This document shows positions 16,916 through 25,698 of a DNA stretch of 64,000 bases, piece after piece (position 1 is the first letter of the stretch; each line of letters begins with the position of its first letter). Source of the DNA: CADEED01 sp039931065 (GTDB lineage: Bacteria > Pseudomonadota > Gammaproteobacteria > Steroidobacterales > Steroidobacteraceae); contig JBDTSP010000010.1 in NCBI GenBank assembly GCA_039931065.1, positions 62,001 to 126,000 on the forward strand, written 5' to 3'. The notes under the pieces were generated by a model. It was not told where the DNA came from, did not search any database, and saw nothing but the letters and a program-made list of their open reading frames with translations. The translations under genes were made by a program, and so were the position numbers.

Positions 16916-19111
16916 GTGAGCGACTCAAACATCAAATCCGTTCTCATCGAAGAACGAAGTTTCGCCCCTGCCGCTGAATTCACCGCCAAATCCCGCCTCA
17001 AGCCCGTCGACGTGGCCAAGCTGCGGGCCGAGGCGGCCAAGGATCACGAGGGATTCTGGGCCCGCCAGGCGCGCAACGAACTGCGCTGGCACAAGCCGTT
17101 TTCGGTGACTCTCGACAGCGCCGACGCACCCAACTACCGCTGGTTCACCGACGGCGAGCTCAACGTCGCTCACAACTGCCTCGATGTGCACCTCGAAGAG
17201 CGTGGCCACAAGACCGCCCTCACGTTCGTCGGCGAACCGGGCGACGTGCGCCACGTGTCGTATCGCGAGTTGCATGCGGACGTCTGCCGCTTCGCCAACG
17301 CGCTGCTCGCGCAGGGCGTGACGGCCGGCGATCGGGTCGTCATCTACATGCCGATGACCCCCGAGGCCATCGTGGCGATGCACGCGTGTGCGCGCATCGG
17401 CGCGGTTCATTCGGTGGTGTTCGGCGGCTTCTCGGCGCTGTCGCTCAAGGATCGCATCGAAGATGCCGGCGCCGTGGTGCTGGTCACCGCGGACGGCGGC
17501 TGGCGCGGTGGCAAGGCCATCGAGCTCAAGGAAGCCGCGGACAAGGCGCTGGCAAATGGCTGCCCGACCATTCGCAACGTCATCGTGCTCAAACGCACCG
17601 GCCAGGATATCTCGATGTACCCGGGGCGCGACCTGTGGTGGCACGACCTGATCGAAGGCCAGACGCCGGTGTGCGAGCCCGTCTGGGTCGATGCCGAACA
17701 TCCGCTGTTCCTGCTGTACACGTCCGGTTCCACCGGCAAACCCAAGGGCATCCAGCATTCCAGCGCCGGCTATCTACTCGGCGCGAAGCTCTCCACCAAG
17801 TGGGTGTTCGACATCAACGAAGAGGATGTTTTCTGGTGTACGGCGGACATCGGCTGGGTTACCGGGCACAGCTACGTGGCCTATGGCCCGCTGGCCGCCG
17901 GCGCCACCGTGGTCATTTACGAAGGCGCGCCCACCTTTCCGCACCCGGGCCGCTTCTGGCAGATCATCGAATCGCTCGGCGTCACCATTTTCTACACCGC
18001 GCCCACCGCGATTCGCGCCCTGATGAAACTCGGCGACGACATCCCCGCGCGTTACGACCTGACGAAACTCAGGTTATTGGGCTCGGTCGGTGAGCCCATC
18101 AATCCCGAAGCCTGGATGTGGTACCACGAGCACATCGGCCGCGGCCGCTGCCCGATCGTCGACACATGGTGGCAGACCGAAACCGGCGGGATCATGATCT
18201 CGCCGCTGCCGGGCAGCACCGCCACCAAGCCGGGTTCTTGCACGCAGCCGCTGCCGGGCATCGACGCCACGATCGTCGACGCGCGCGGCAACGAAGTGCA
18301 GGGCGCCGATGCGGGTGGTTATCTGGTCGTCCGTAAACCCTGGCCTTCAATGCTGCGGACCATCTGGGGCGACAACGAGCGTTACCTCAAGACCTATTGG
18401 GAAACTTTCCAGAACCGTTACTACGTCGCCGGCGATTCCGCGCATCGCGACAAGGACGGCTACTTCTGGATCATGGGCCGCATCGACGACGTGTTGAACG
18501 TCGCAGGACACCGGCTCGGCACTATGGAAATCGAATCGGCACTGGTGGCCCATCCGAAGGTCGCCGAGGCGGCCGTGGTCGGCAAGCAACACGACATCAA
18601 GGGCGAATCGGTATTCGCGTTCGTGGTGCTGCGCGGCGATCGACCGACCGGTGCCAACATCGATGCGTTCACGAAGACCCTGCGCGACTGGGTTACCGAA
18701 CAGTTAGGCGCCATCGCGCGGCCCGACGACGTCCGCTTCGCCGACAATCTGCCGAAGACACGTTCCGGCAAGATCATGCGGCGCCTGCTGCGCGCCATCG
18801 CGCGCAACGAAGACATCACGCAGGATCTGTCGACGCTCGAGAATCCGGCGATCGTCGATCAGCTGCGCGGCGACGAAGGCGCGCGCGCCACAGCCGCGAC
18901 AGCGAAGAAGAGGGTCGTCGCGAAAAAATCCGCGATGCGGTCCAAGGTGAAAAGAGCGGCGGCGACGAAAAAGTCCGCGCGCAAACCGGTTGCGAAGAAA
19001 CGGCCGGTGGCGAAGCGGCCGTCGCGGAAAAGGCCAGCGCCAAAAAAGCCAGGAGTCAGGAAGAAAGCGCCCGGGAAGAAAAAGCCCGCGAAGGCGCGCG
19101 CCAGGAAATAG
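16916..19111 (+). CDS. acs: Acetyl-CoA synthetase with a lysine-rich C-terminal tail
   Basis: AMP-forming acetate-CoA ligase, making acetyl-CoA from acetate, ATP and CoA. The 731-residue protein starts at GTG 16916 (MSDSNIKSVLIEERSF). Motifs: LLYTSGSTGKPKGIQHSS (P-loop), DTWWQTETGG, and the C-terminal catalytic lysine region KTRSGKIMRRLLRAIA, the usual acetylation site. The normal enzyme ends near residue 652; this one continues for about 76 residues made almost entirely of Lys, Arg, Ala and Pro (AKKRVVAKKSAMRSKVK and later KKAPGKKKPAKARARK), like histone H1 tails. The tail has no known function in this family. Convergent with the hemolysin III gene. Confidence 0.93.
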   Translation: MSDSNIKSVLIEERSFAPAAEFTAKSRLKPVDVAKLRAEAAKDHEGFWARQARNELRWHKPFSVTLDSADAPNYRWFTDGELNVAHNCLDVHLEERGHKTALTFVGEPGDVRHVSYRELHADVCRFANALLAQGVTAGDRVVIYMPMTPEAIVAMHACARIGAVHSVVFGGFSALSLKDRIEDAGAVVLVTADGGWRGGKAIELKEAADKALANGCPTIRNVIVLKRTGQDISMYPGRDLWWHDLIEGQTPVCEPVWVDAEHPLFLLYTSGSTGKPKGIQHSSAGYLLGAKLSTKWVFDINEEDVFWCTADIGWVTGHSYVAYGPLAAGATVVIYEGAPTFPHPGRFWQIIESLGVTIFYTAPTAIRALMKLGDDIPARYDLTKLRLLGSVGEPINPEAWMWYHEHIGRGRCPIVDTWWQTETGGIMISPLPGSTATKPGSCTQPLPGIDATIVDARGNEVQGADAGGYLVVRKPWPSMLRTIWGDNERYLKTYWETFQNRYYVAGDSAHRDKDGYFWIMGRIDDVLNVAGHRLGTMEIESALVAHPKVAEAAVVGKQHDIKGESVFAFVVLRGDRPTGANIDAFTKTLRDWVTEQLGAIARPDDVRFADNLPKTRSGKIMRRLLRAIARNEDITQDLSTLENPAIVDQLRGDEGARATAATAKKRVVAKKSAMRSKVKRAAATKKSARKPVAKKRPVAKRPSRKRPAPKKPGVRKKAPGKKKPAKARARK

Positions 19112-19116
19112 CGAAC

Positions 19117-19779
19117 TCAGCCCGTACGCGCGGTGACCACGCTCAACACGGCAACGAAGTGGCAGGCGACACCGGCCAGCACGAACAGGTGCCACACGGC
19201 GTGGGTGTAGCGGCGCGATTTCCACACGTAAAACGGGACGCCGGCCGTATAGAAGAAGCCGCCGGCGGCGATCCATCCGAGTTCCTGGGCCGTCAGGCTT
19301 TCGCGCAGCGGATTGATGGCGATGACGATGAGCCAGCTCATCCCGAGATAAAGCCACAGCGACACCTTCGGGTAACGGAAGCCCACCGTGGTCTTCGCAA
19401 TGACGCCGAACACGGCCAGTGCCCAGACGACGCCGAACAACGCCCAACCCCAATTGCCGCCCATCGCGATCAGCGTGAACGGCGTGTACGTCCCCGCGAT
19501 CAGTAGATAGATGGCCGAATGGTCGAGCCGGCGCAGCAGCAACTTGAGTTCGGGTTCGCGCGCCCAGTGATACATGACGGACGTGGCAAACATCGCAAGC
19601 GCGCTGCAGCCGAATGCCAGGGCGCCGACCAGCCGCCACGGATCGCGGGCGGAGACCCAGACCAGCCACGGGATCGCGATCGTGCAGGCGACGAGCCCAA
19701 GTGCCGCCGTCAGTGCGTGCGCGAACTCCTCCGGCCGTGAATAGGGCGGTTTGGAAGGAATCGGGGCGGCGGTCGTCAC
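19117..19779 (-). CDS. Hemolysin III family (PAQR-like) membrane protein
   Basis: A 220-residue integral membrane protein with seven predicted helices. The family signatures are EEFAHALTAALGL near the N-terminus, SVMYHWAR, RRLDHSAIYLLIAGTYTPF in the middle and HAVWHLFVLAGVACHF at the end; the conserved His and Asp residues are thought to bind a metal, as in alkaline ceramidases and PAQR receptors. The function in bacteria is unclear and haemolysis is not generally supported. It ends five bases from the acs stop, tail to tail. Confidence 0.88.
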   Translation of the reverse strand: MTTAAPIPSKPPYSRPEEFAHALTAALGLVACTIAIPWLVWVSARDPWRLVGALAFGCSALAMFATSVMYHWAREPELKLLLRRLDHSAIYLLIAGTYTPFTLIAMGGNWGWALFGVVWALAVFGVIAKTTVGFRYPKVSLWLYLGMSWLIVIAINPLRESLTAQELGWIAAGGFFYTAGVPFYVWKSRRYTHAVWHLFVLAGVACHFVAVLSVVTARTG

Positions 19780-19869
19780 GCGTCGAAGTTTAGCAGCGCT
19801 TTTGTAACCTTGACGTTACTCACGATCACTCTTAATATCACCTATAGGTTACACATCAGGAGGCGGGGC

Positions 19870-20343
19870 ATGACTGAGCGGGAGCATGAAATCGAGCTGC
19901 TTGCGCGACGCAGGGTGCGCACGGCGTTGTACATGGTGTGCGCATTCGTAGTCGTTCTCGCGGCCATTGCCGCCAACGATCTGCTGGTGCGCGAGGGTAT
20001 GGCGTTCAGCCCGATCCGCACGGCGGTACTCGCGATTCTGGCGGGCGGCGCGATCGTGCTGGTCATGAACCTGGCGCGATTCCTGTCGATCACGCGGCGT
20101 TCGCTGCGGGAACCGGCGCTGCGCATGAAGTTGTGGGACGAACTCGCCCACTCGAATCACATCCATTCGATGGTCTTCGCGTTTGGCGCCATGTTGCTGG
20201 TGCTGATCACGCTCGCGGTGGCCTCGATGTTCGCGACGTTGTCGGCTCCGTGGGTCGTAAATGGCCTGCTGGTCACCGGGTTTGGCGTGCAGGCTGGGGC
20301 TTTCGCGGTGCTCGAACGTAAGGGCGAAGATGCCCGAGCCTGA
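19870..20343 (+). CDS. Small multi-pass membrane protein
   Basis: A 157-residue protein with four predicted membrane helices (TALYMVCAFVVVLAAIAAN, TAVLAILAGGAIVLVMNLA, SMVFAFGAMLLVLITLAVAS, WVVNGLLVTGFGVQAGAF) after a short charged N-terminus (MTEREHEIELLARRR). The ATG at 19870 was chosen for the AGGAGG seven bases upstream; the frame is open further up. No enzyme motif is recognised. Its stop overlaps the following XRE-type regulator by 14 bases, a pairing commonly seen for small membrane proteins with YozG-like regulators. Confidence 0.75.
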   Translation: MTEREHEIELLARRRVRTALYMVCAFVVVLAAIAANDLLVREGMAFSPIRTAVLAILAGGAIVLVMNLARFLSITRRSLREPALRMKLWDELAHSNHIHSMVFAFGAMLLVLITLAVASMFATLSAPWVVNGLLVTGFGVQAGAFAVLERKGEDARA

Positions 20344-20539
20344 ACTCGAGAACGCGCTCAAGGATCACCGTGCGCGCCTCAATCTCACCCAGGCCGAACT
20401 CGCGGAAAGGGTCGGCGTCTCCCGCAAGACGATCAACACGGTGGAGAACGGGGTGTTCACGCCTTCGGCCACGCTCGCGCTCAAGCTCGCACGCGTCCTC
20501 GGCGTGAAGGTCGAGCAGCTCTTCTCGCTGCGCGACTAG
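20330..20539 (+). CDS. XRE-family helix-turn-helix regulator
   Basis: A 69-residue DNA-binding protein consisting only of a Cro/C1-type helix-turn-helix: RLNLTQAELAERVGVSRKTINTVENG is the classical motif, followed by TPSATLALKLARVLGVKVEQLF, typical of YozG-like small regulators. The ATG at 20330 has AAGGG upstream and overlaps the 3' end of the membrane protein gene, so the two are translated together. It probably controls its own operon. Confidence 0.88.
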   Translation: MPEPELENALKDHRARLNLTQAELAERVGVSRKTINTVENGVFTPSATLALKLARVLGVKVEQLFSLRD

Positions 20540-20553
20540 CTAGTCTGGCGCGA

Positions 20554-21303
20554 TTACCGGCTGGCGGTCTGGCCGGATTCCGGGAACTCCGCCTTCGGCA
20601 GCTGCACTTCGCCCGTCAGGATGCGCTTGAGGTAGTCGGGCGCGATAAGGTGGCAATACTGGCGACCGCTGTTGCCGTTCTTCGAACTCACGCGCAGGTT
20701 GGCGCCATCGCCGCGCAGGCTCTTGGCGCGGATTCGCAGCGTGCCGCCGGCGTCCGTCTGCACCATCGTGAAGGATTCGAGCCACTGGGCCTCGTTCGAG
20801 GCTTGTTCGTCGGCGTCGAGCAACACGGCGATCGAGCCCTTGAACGGCATTTTCTTTTTCTGCCGATCGGTGAGCGTAAGCATCACGGCATCGAGCGTGC
20901 GGCGGTTGAGCCGCGCGCAAGTGGTGGATTCGCCGGCGGCGGTGGCGCCGTATTCGGCGCGAATACGCTCCGCGCTGTGCAACTTGCAGGAGATCATGCG
21001 CGGCCTGGTGCGTTGCTGATCGGAGTAACCCACGAATTGCAGCGTCTCGAGCGGCTTCGCCGAAGGCGAAGCGCGCGAGAAAGCCTGGTAGTCGCTCATC
21101 AGGACGTTGCGGGCCGGCACGCGCGCGGTCGCGATTTCCTTCTGGGCAACGGCGCAGTAGTCGTTGAGCGAGGGCAGCGTCAGCGGCTGGCCGACGACGA
21201 CGGGACGCCGGTCGCTGGCGCAGCCGGCGAGTGCGAGTCCGAGTGAAAGACAAGCCGCATTGCGCACGTTACGCTTGAGCCAGTGGCGGACAGTGGTTTT
21301 CAT
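20554..21303 (-). CDS. Lipoprotein of unknown function
   Basis: A 249-residue protein beginning MKTTVRHWLKRNVRN, with a clear lipoprotein signal (LSLGLALAGC). The mature part has several cysteines (DYCAVAQ, MISCKLHS, TTCARLN, QYCHLIAP) and no recognised catalytic motif. The frame is open upstream to 21981 because of antisense coding by the neighbouring gene, so the ATG at 21303 just before the signal is the sensible start. It is divergent from the glycerophosphodiesterase gene with only 33 bases between start codons and convergent with the XRE regulator. I do not recognise the family. Confidence 0.7.
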   Translation of the reverse strand: MKTTVRHWLKRNVRNAACLSLGLALAGCASDRRPVVVGQPLTLPSLNDYCAVAQKEIATARVPARNVLMSDYQAFSRASPSAKPLETLQFVGYSDQQRTRPRMISCKLHSAERIRAEYGATAAGESTTCARLNRRTLDAVMLTLTDRQKKKMPFKGSIAVLLDADEQASNEAQWLESFTMVQTDAGGTLRIRAKSLRGDGANLRVSSKNGNSGRQYCHLIAPDYLKRILTGEVQLPKAEFPESGQTASR

Positions 21304-21336
21304 GGGCGCATTACCCCCGATAAAGAAAAGTGTTCG

Positions 21337-22479
21337 ATGCGGCACAAAGCAAGCCGTGAGCATCACGGGGCATTCTGGCGTTACGTCATGTCCGGTTTCC
21401 TGGGTGCAGTTCTCATGACGGCGAGCTCGTTGGCGGCGGATACGCGCCCATTTGTCATAGCGCATCGCGGCGCCAGCGGGTATGTGCCCGAGCACACACT
21501 CGCGGGCTATTTCATCGCGATTCAGCAGGGTGCGGATTACGTGGAACCCGATCTCGTCATCTCGAAGGACGGGGCGTTGCTCGCGCGCCATGAAAATGAA
21601 ATCGGCAGTACCACCGATGTCGCGGCGCACCCCGAGTTCGCTGCCCGCAAGGCCAGAAAATCCGTCGATGGCGAGCAGATCACCGGCTGGTTCACGGAGG
21701 ATTTCACGCTCGCCGAGTTGAAGACGCTGCGGGCCCGTGAGCGGCTGCCGGAGCTGCGTCGTGCCAATACGCGATACGACGGTGTGTTCGAAATTCCAAC
21801 CTTCGAAGAGGTGCTCGATCTCGTCGCGGCCGCCGATGCGCAGCGCGCGCAGGCGGCGCGCGAGGCGGGCAAGCCACCGCCGTCCAGGATCGGGGTCTAT
21901 CCGGAAACCAAACATCCGAGCTACTTCGCGAAGCTCGGGCTGCATTTCGACGAGCCGATGCTCGGGGCACTCGAACGGCACGGCTACACCAGACGCTCCG
22001 ACCCTGTCTGTCTGCAGTCATTCGAGGTCGAAAATCTCAAAGCGCTGCGCCGCCGCACGGACCTGACGCTGGTCCAGCTGGTCGCGCCCACCGGCCAACC
22101 CTTTGATTTCACGCTGGCCGGCGATCCGCGTACCTACCTCGACATGATGTCGGATACCGGGCTCGCGGAGATCGCCACGTACGCGGATGCGATCGGGCCG
22201 CACAAGTGGATGGTTGTCCAATTTTCGGGCCGAAATGCCGTCGATAGCGGTCTGGCGAGACGCGCCCGCGCCAAAGCGTTGGGAATTCACGTCTGGACGC
22301 TGCGCGCGGAGAACGAATTCCTTCCGATTGATCTAAGATCAGCGGGCGACGCGGCCGCGCAGGGCGAACTCAAGGTTGAGATCGAGGCGCTGCTCGACGC
22401 GGGAATCACAGGGTTTTTTTCCGATCACCCCGACCTTGCCGTGCGAGCGCGCGACGAGTGGTGGGCCAGACATAGATAA
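21337..22479 (+). CDS. glpQ: Glycerophosphodiester phosphodiesterase (periplasmic)
   Basis: A 380-residue GDPD enzyme that hydrolyses glycerophosphodiesters to glycerol-3-phosphate and an alcohol. The TIM-barrel catalytic residues are visible: FVIAHRGASGYVPEHTLAGY (first His and Glu), VEPDLVISKDG, LARHENEI (second His) and VYPETKHPSYF; the barrel closes with GFFSDHPDLAV. An N-terminal segment (FLGAVLMTASSLAADT) looks like a signal peptide; translation may start at 21337 or at the ATG at 21388. It is the larger GlpQ-type rather than the cytoplasmic UgpQ-type. Confidence 0.9.
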   Translation: MRHKASREHHGAFWRYVMSGFLGAVLMTASSLAADTRPFVIAHRGASGYVPEHTLAGYFIAIQQGADYVEPDLVISKDGALLARHENEIGSTTDVAAHPEFAARKARKSVDGEQITGWFTEDFTLAELKTLRARERLPELRRANTRYDGVFEIPTFEEVLDLVAAADAQRAQAAREAGKPPPSRIGVYPETKHPSYFAKLGLHFDEPMLGALERHGYTRRSDPVCLQSFEVENLKALRRRTDLTLVQLVAPTGQPFDFTLAGDPRTYLDMMSDTGLAEIATYADAIGPHKWMVVQFSGRNAVDSGLARRARAKALGIHVWTLRAENEFLPIDLRSAGDAAAQGELKVEIEALLDAGITGFFSDHPDLAVRARDEWWARHR

Positions 22480-22491
22480 GGGAGTACGACC

Positions 22492-22563
22492 ATGGTCGAG
22501 AAATGCACGAAGGCACTCTGCATAGCGTTTGTGTTGCTGCAGGTCGCCGCCGAATTCATCTGA
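22492..22563 (+). CDS. Possible 23-residue membrane peptide
   Basis: A short frame: start MVEKCTKALC, then a hydrophobic run IAFVLLQVAAEFI to the stop. GGGAG lies about eight bases before the ATG, better than at many longer genes here. It lies between glpQ and the VOC gene in the same direction. Coding cannot be shown from length; the good ribosome site and single hydrophobic helix are the only support. Confidence 0.35.
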   Translation: MVEKCTKALCIAFVLLQVAAEFI

Positions 22564-22578
22564 GACGATCGAGAGTTG

Positions 22579-22995
22579 ATGCCGCAGCCGTTTCATCTCG
22601 CCATACCGGTCCATGACCTGACCGCCGCGCGCGGTTTCTACGGCGAGTTATTCGGCTGTCCTGAAGGGCGCAGCAGTCCTGAATGGGTGGACTTCGATTT
22701 TTTCGGCCACCAGGTCGTTGTGCACCTCGACCCCGGCAAGAAAAAGCACGTCCATCACAACGAAGTGGATGGGCACGATGTCCCCGTTCCGCATTTCGGC
22801 GTGGTCATGGAGTGGGAAGCCTGGCATCGGCTGGCCGAACGCCTGCGCAGTCTCGATACACGCTTTGAAATCGAGCCGGGCATCCGCTTCGTCGGGCAGG
22901 TGGGCGAGCAGGCGACCATGTTCCTGTACGACCCTTCCGGCAACGCGCTCGAATTCAAAACCTTCAAGGACCCTTCGCGGCTGTTCGCGAAGTAG
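22579..22995 (+). CDS. VOC (glyoxalase-like) family protein
   Basis: A 138-residue vicinal-oxygen-chelate protein, starting MPQPFHLAIPVHDLTAARGFYGELFG. Typical metal-ligand positions are the first His (FHLAIP), the central HLDPGKKKHVHHNEVDG region, and the C-terminal YDPSGNALEFKTFKD with the ligand Glu. Length and motifs match single-module dioxygenase- or glyoxalase-like proteins; the substrate cannot be told. GAGAG precedes the ATG at 22579. Its last 32 coding bases overlap, tail to tail, the end of the acetyl-CoA hydrolase gene. Confidence 0.85.
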   Translation: MPQPFHLAIPVHDLTAARGFYGELFGCPEGRSSPEWVDFDFFGHQVVVHLDPGKKKHVHHNEVDGHDVPVPHFGVVMEWEAWHRLAERLRSLDTRFEIEPGIRFVGQVGEQATMFLYDPSGNALEFKTFKDPSRLFAK

Positions 22996-25162
22996 TTGGG
23001 GCGGCGACCGCGCGCGTGCGCGCGAGTCCCAGCCGCACGAGTTTCGCCGTCAGGCGCTCGTTGAGACTCGCAGGCTCGCCGAGCTTCAACCGCTCGAGAC
23101 AGGCACGATCCTCGTCGCGCGCCGGCGTCAACAGCGCTCGGGCGATCGTGCCGATTCGCGCCGCTTTGCCCGCCGTGTTTTCCTTCAGCCAGCGCAATGC
23201 GCGGGCAAGAACTATTTCCTCGCCCGTCAGATCGGTGCCGAACGGATATTCCGAGAACAATCCGGCCGCGCGCTGCGGCGCGAAGGATTCTTCGAGCCGC
23301 GCCGGCAGGTTGTTGCGGTATGGGTCGGGAATCCGGTAGTTCGCATCGATCTTGTTGGCGCGTTTGGCGGCCGCCAGCAGCTGTTCCTGAAATCGCGAGT
23401 CCGCGATGTTCAACATGGCGGCGACACACTCTCCGTCGGTGCGCCCGCGCAGGTCGGCGATACCGTATTCGGTGATCGCGATGTCGCGCAGATGGCGCGG
23501 AATCGTGGTGTGACCGTACGAAGTGACGATGTTGGATGTGACCCGCCCGTCCTTGCGGCGCGTTGAGCGCACACACAACACCGAACGCGCGCCCGGCAAC
23601 GCGTGCGCCATCGCGACGAAGTTGTACTGGCCACCCACGCCCGAGACCACACGCCCGTCGTCGAGTCCGTCGGAGATCGCGGCGCCGAGCGTGGTGAGCA
23701 TCATCGCGGTATTCACGAAACGCGAATGGCAACGTTGCGCGATGCGCAGCTCCGCGTCGGTGCCGTACAACTGGTTGATGTAGCCGACGCTGCGCATGTC
23801 GAACAGACGGCGTTCCGATTCCGGCAAATCACGCAGCGCCGAATAAAATGCGCGCGGGCCCAGCAGAAAGGCGGCGTGCATGACGGTGCCACCCGAAAGC
23901 TCGAGCCCCAGGGCGTCACGCGCCAGCGCAGCGCGCGCCTTTGCGCTCGACAGATCCGCGTCGATGCGTACGCCATCACCCGAGACGATGGCGCCATCGT
24001 CGAAGCGTGTATCGCTGCGCAGGACGCCAGCCTGTTTGAGCGCGGCGACATCGCGGGCGTCGAGCCGCGGCCCGGCCCCCGCGGCCAGCAGACCTTCCAG
24101 CAGCGTCTCATCGACGCGCACGCTCGAGCCATTCGCCGCCAGCGCCCGCTGCAGAGGTAGATAGTCATAGACGCGGCGCCGCAGGATGCCGGCGCGGTAC
24201 AGGTCGAGCATCTGGTCGACGAACATCTCCGTGGCGCCGAACAAACCCGCCGTGAAGGCGGCGCGGCCGCCGCAGTTGTCGATCAAAGGCGCCGCGCGCT
24301 CGGTGCCCACATCGTTCAGGGCGCGCCGCCAGGCTTCGTTCTGTTGATGCCGCAGCAGCAGCGAGTAGACGATGGAATCGCCCAGTTCGCCGATGCCGAT
24401 CTGCAAGGTGCCGGAATCGCGCACCAGCGCGCTCGCGTGCAGACCGATGGCGTGATCCACCGTCGACAAGGATGGATTCGGCGGCGCGAACAGATCGTAG
24501 TCGTAGCGCGAATGATCGAGCATCAGGTCGAAGGCATCCGCGCCGACGTTGGCTGCGCCCAGCATGAACGGCATCTCGCGATGCACCTGACCCAGCATCA
24601 CGATGGGCGTACCGGCCGCGCGCAATTTCGCGAGTTCGGGCATGAGGTCGATGGTCACGTCCGGGTTGCTGCCGAGACTGATCTCCGTCGCCCCGCCCAT
24701 GGTGCGTTTGGCGACCACGTGGGCGATGACGTTGACACCCCGGTGCAGCAGTTCGCGCGCGACGTGTGTGTAGTTGGCCGACAGGTAGTTCGACTGGGCG
24801 TGCGCGGCACCGAGCAGGGAGCCAGGCTCGAGAAAGAATTCGATGATGCGGATGTTCGCCGGCACCGCGCCGGTGCGCACCGCGGTGAGATAGTCGAGCT
24901 CTGGATAATTGCCGAACACACGCGCCGCGAGTGGCTCGATGAAACGTTTCTCGAGATCGCTGCCGCCAGTTGGCTTGCGCAGGCTGAGCGCGGTCACGAG
25001 GGTCAGGTCGAGAGTGGCATCGCCGCGTGCACGGCGGAAGAACTCGTTGGCGATCAGGTTGGGCTTGCCGATGCCGAGCGGCAAAGCAAGACATACCCGC
25101 TTGCCGACTCGACGCAACGCTTCCTCGACTATCTCGCCCACATCGTCAAACATTTGCGGCAT
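22964..25162 (-). CDS. Acetyl-CoA hydrolase/transferase family protein
   Basis: A 732-residue protein of the acetyl-CoA hydrolase / CoA-transferase family, longer than the ~500-residue succinyl-CoA:acetate transferases. Family regions: LALPLGIGKPNLIANEF at the N-terminus, GATEISLGSNPDVTID mid-protein, and the C-terminal domain with VVSGVGGQYNFVAMAHALPGA, RHLRDIAITEYGIADLRGRT and CVAAMLNIADSRF. It may hydrolyse acetyl-CoA or exchange CoA between acyl groups; which one is unresolved. The start is ATG 25162, 39 bases from a divergent cupin gene. Confidence 0.85.
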   Translation of the reverse strand: MPQMFDDVGEIVEEALRRVGKRVCLALPLGIGKPNLIANEFFRRARGDATLDLTLVTALSLRKPTGGSDLEKRFIEPLAARVFGNYPELDYLTAVRTGAVPANIRIIEFFLEPGSLLGAAHAQSNYLSANYTHVARELLHRGVNVIAHVVAKRTMGGATEISLGSNPDVTIDLMPELAKLRAAGTPIVMLGQVHREMPFMLGAANVGADAFDLMLDHSRYDYDLFAPPNPSLSTVDHAIGLHASALVRDSGTLQIGIGELGDSIVYSLLLRHQQNEAWRRALNDVGTERAAPLIDNCGGRAAFTAGLFGATEMFVDQMLDLYRAGILRRRVYDYLPLQRALAANGSSVRVDETLLEGLLAAGAGPRLDARDVAALKQAGVLRSDTRFDDGAIVSGDGVRIDADLSSAKARAALARDALGLELSGGTVMHAAFLLGPRAFYSALRDLPESERRLFDMRSVGYINQLYGTDAELRIAQRCHSRFVNTAMMLTTLGAAISDGLDDGRVVSGVGGQYNFVAMAHALPGARSVLCVRSTRRKDGRVTSNIVTSYGHTTIPRHLRDIAITEYGIADLRGRTDGECVAAMLNIADSRFQEQLLAAAKRANKIDANYRIPDPYRNNLPARLEESFAPQRAAGLFSEYPFGTDLTGEEIVLARALRWLKENTAGKAARIGTIARALLTPARDEDRACLERLKLGEPASLNERLTAKLVRLGLARTRAVAAPTTSRTAAKGP

Positions 25163-25201
25163 GCCGCTACACTACCTGCGTTCCTGTGAGGGTCAATTCA
25201 A

Positions 25202-25672
25202 ATGAGTGCGCCGACCAACCTGAGATTGCCCGCTCTCGATCCCATGACGCTGCCGCCGCGCACCGGTTCCGGTTATCCCGAGCCGTATCGCGCGCGGGTC
25301 GTACCGCGAGAAAAGCGCGCTCTCGGCAATGCCCTGGGCCTGACGAAGATCGGCATCAACCATACGATCCTGCCGCCCGGCAAGGAATCCTCGATGCGAC
25401 ACTGGCATTCGCACGAAGAAGAATTCATCTACGTGCTGAGTGGGGAAGTGGTGATGCGCACCGATGCGGGCGAGCAGGTGCTCGAAGCCGGCATGTGCTG
25501 CGGATTTCCGCTGGGCAAGACCGATGGACACCAGCTCATCAATCGCAGCAGTGCGCCCGCGATTTATCTCGAGATCAGCAATCGCGATCCGGCCGACGGC
25601 GCCGAGTATTCGGACGTGGACATGCTGTATCGCGGCGGCGCGTTCACGCGCAAGGACGGCAGCCGGTTCTAG
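25202..25672 (+). CDS. Cupin-domain protein
   Basis: A 156-residue single-domain cupin. Motif 1 is seen as RHWHSHEEEFIYVLSGEVVMRT (metal-binding His, His, Glu), motif 2 as GFPLGKTDGHQLINRSSAP (last His). The layout matches the widespread family of small cupins annotated as possible sugar- or ion-binding proteins. The substrate is unknown. Divergent from the acetyl-CoA hydrolase gene, with GAGGG upstream of the ATG. Confidence 0.85.
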   Translation: MSAPTNLRLPALDPMTLPPRTGSGYPEPYRARVVPREKRALGNALGLTKIGINHTILPPGKESSMRHWHSHEEEFIYVLSGEVVMRTDAGEQVLEAGMCCGFPLGKTDGHQLINRSSAPAIYLEISNRDPADGAEYSDVDMLYRGGAFTRKDGSRF

Positions 25673-25698
25673 CGGGGCGATCGCGCCAGAAACTGCCG

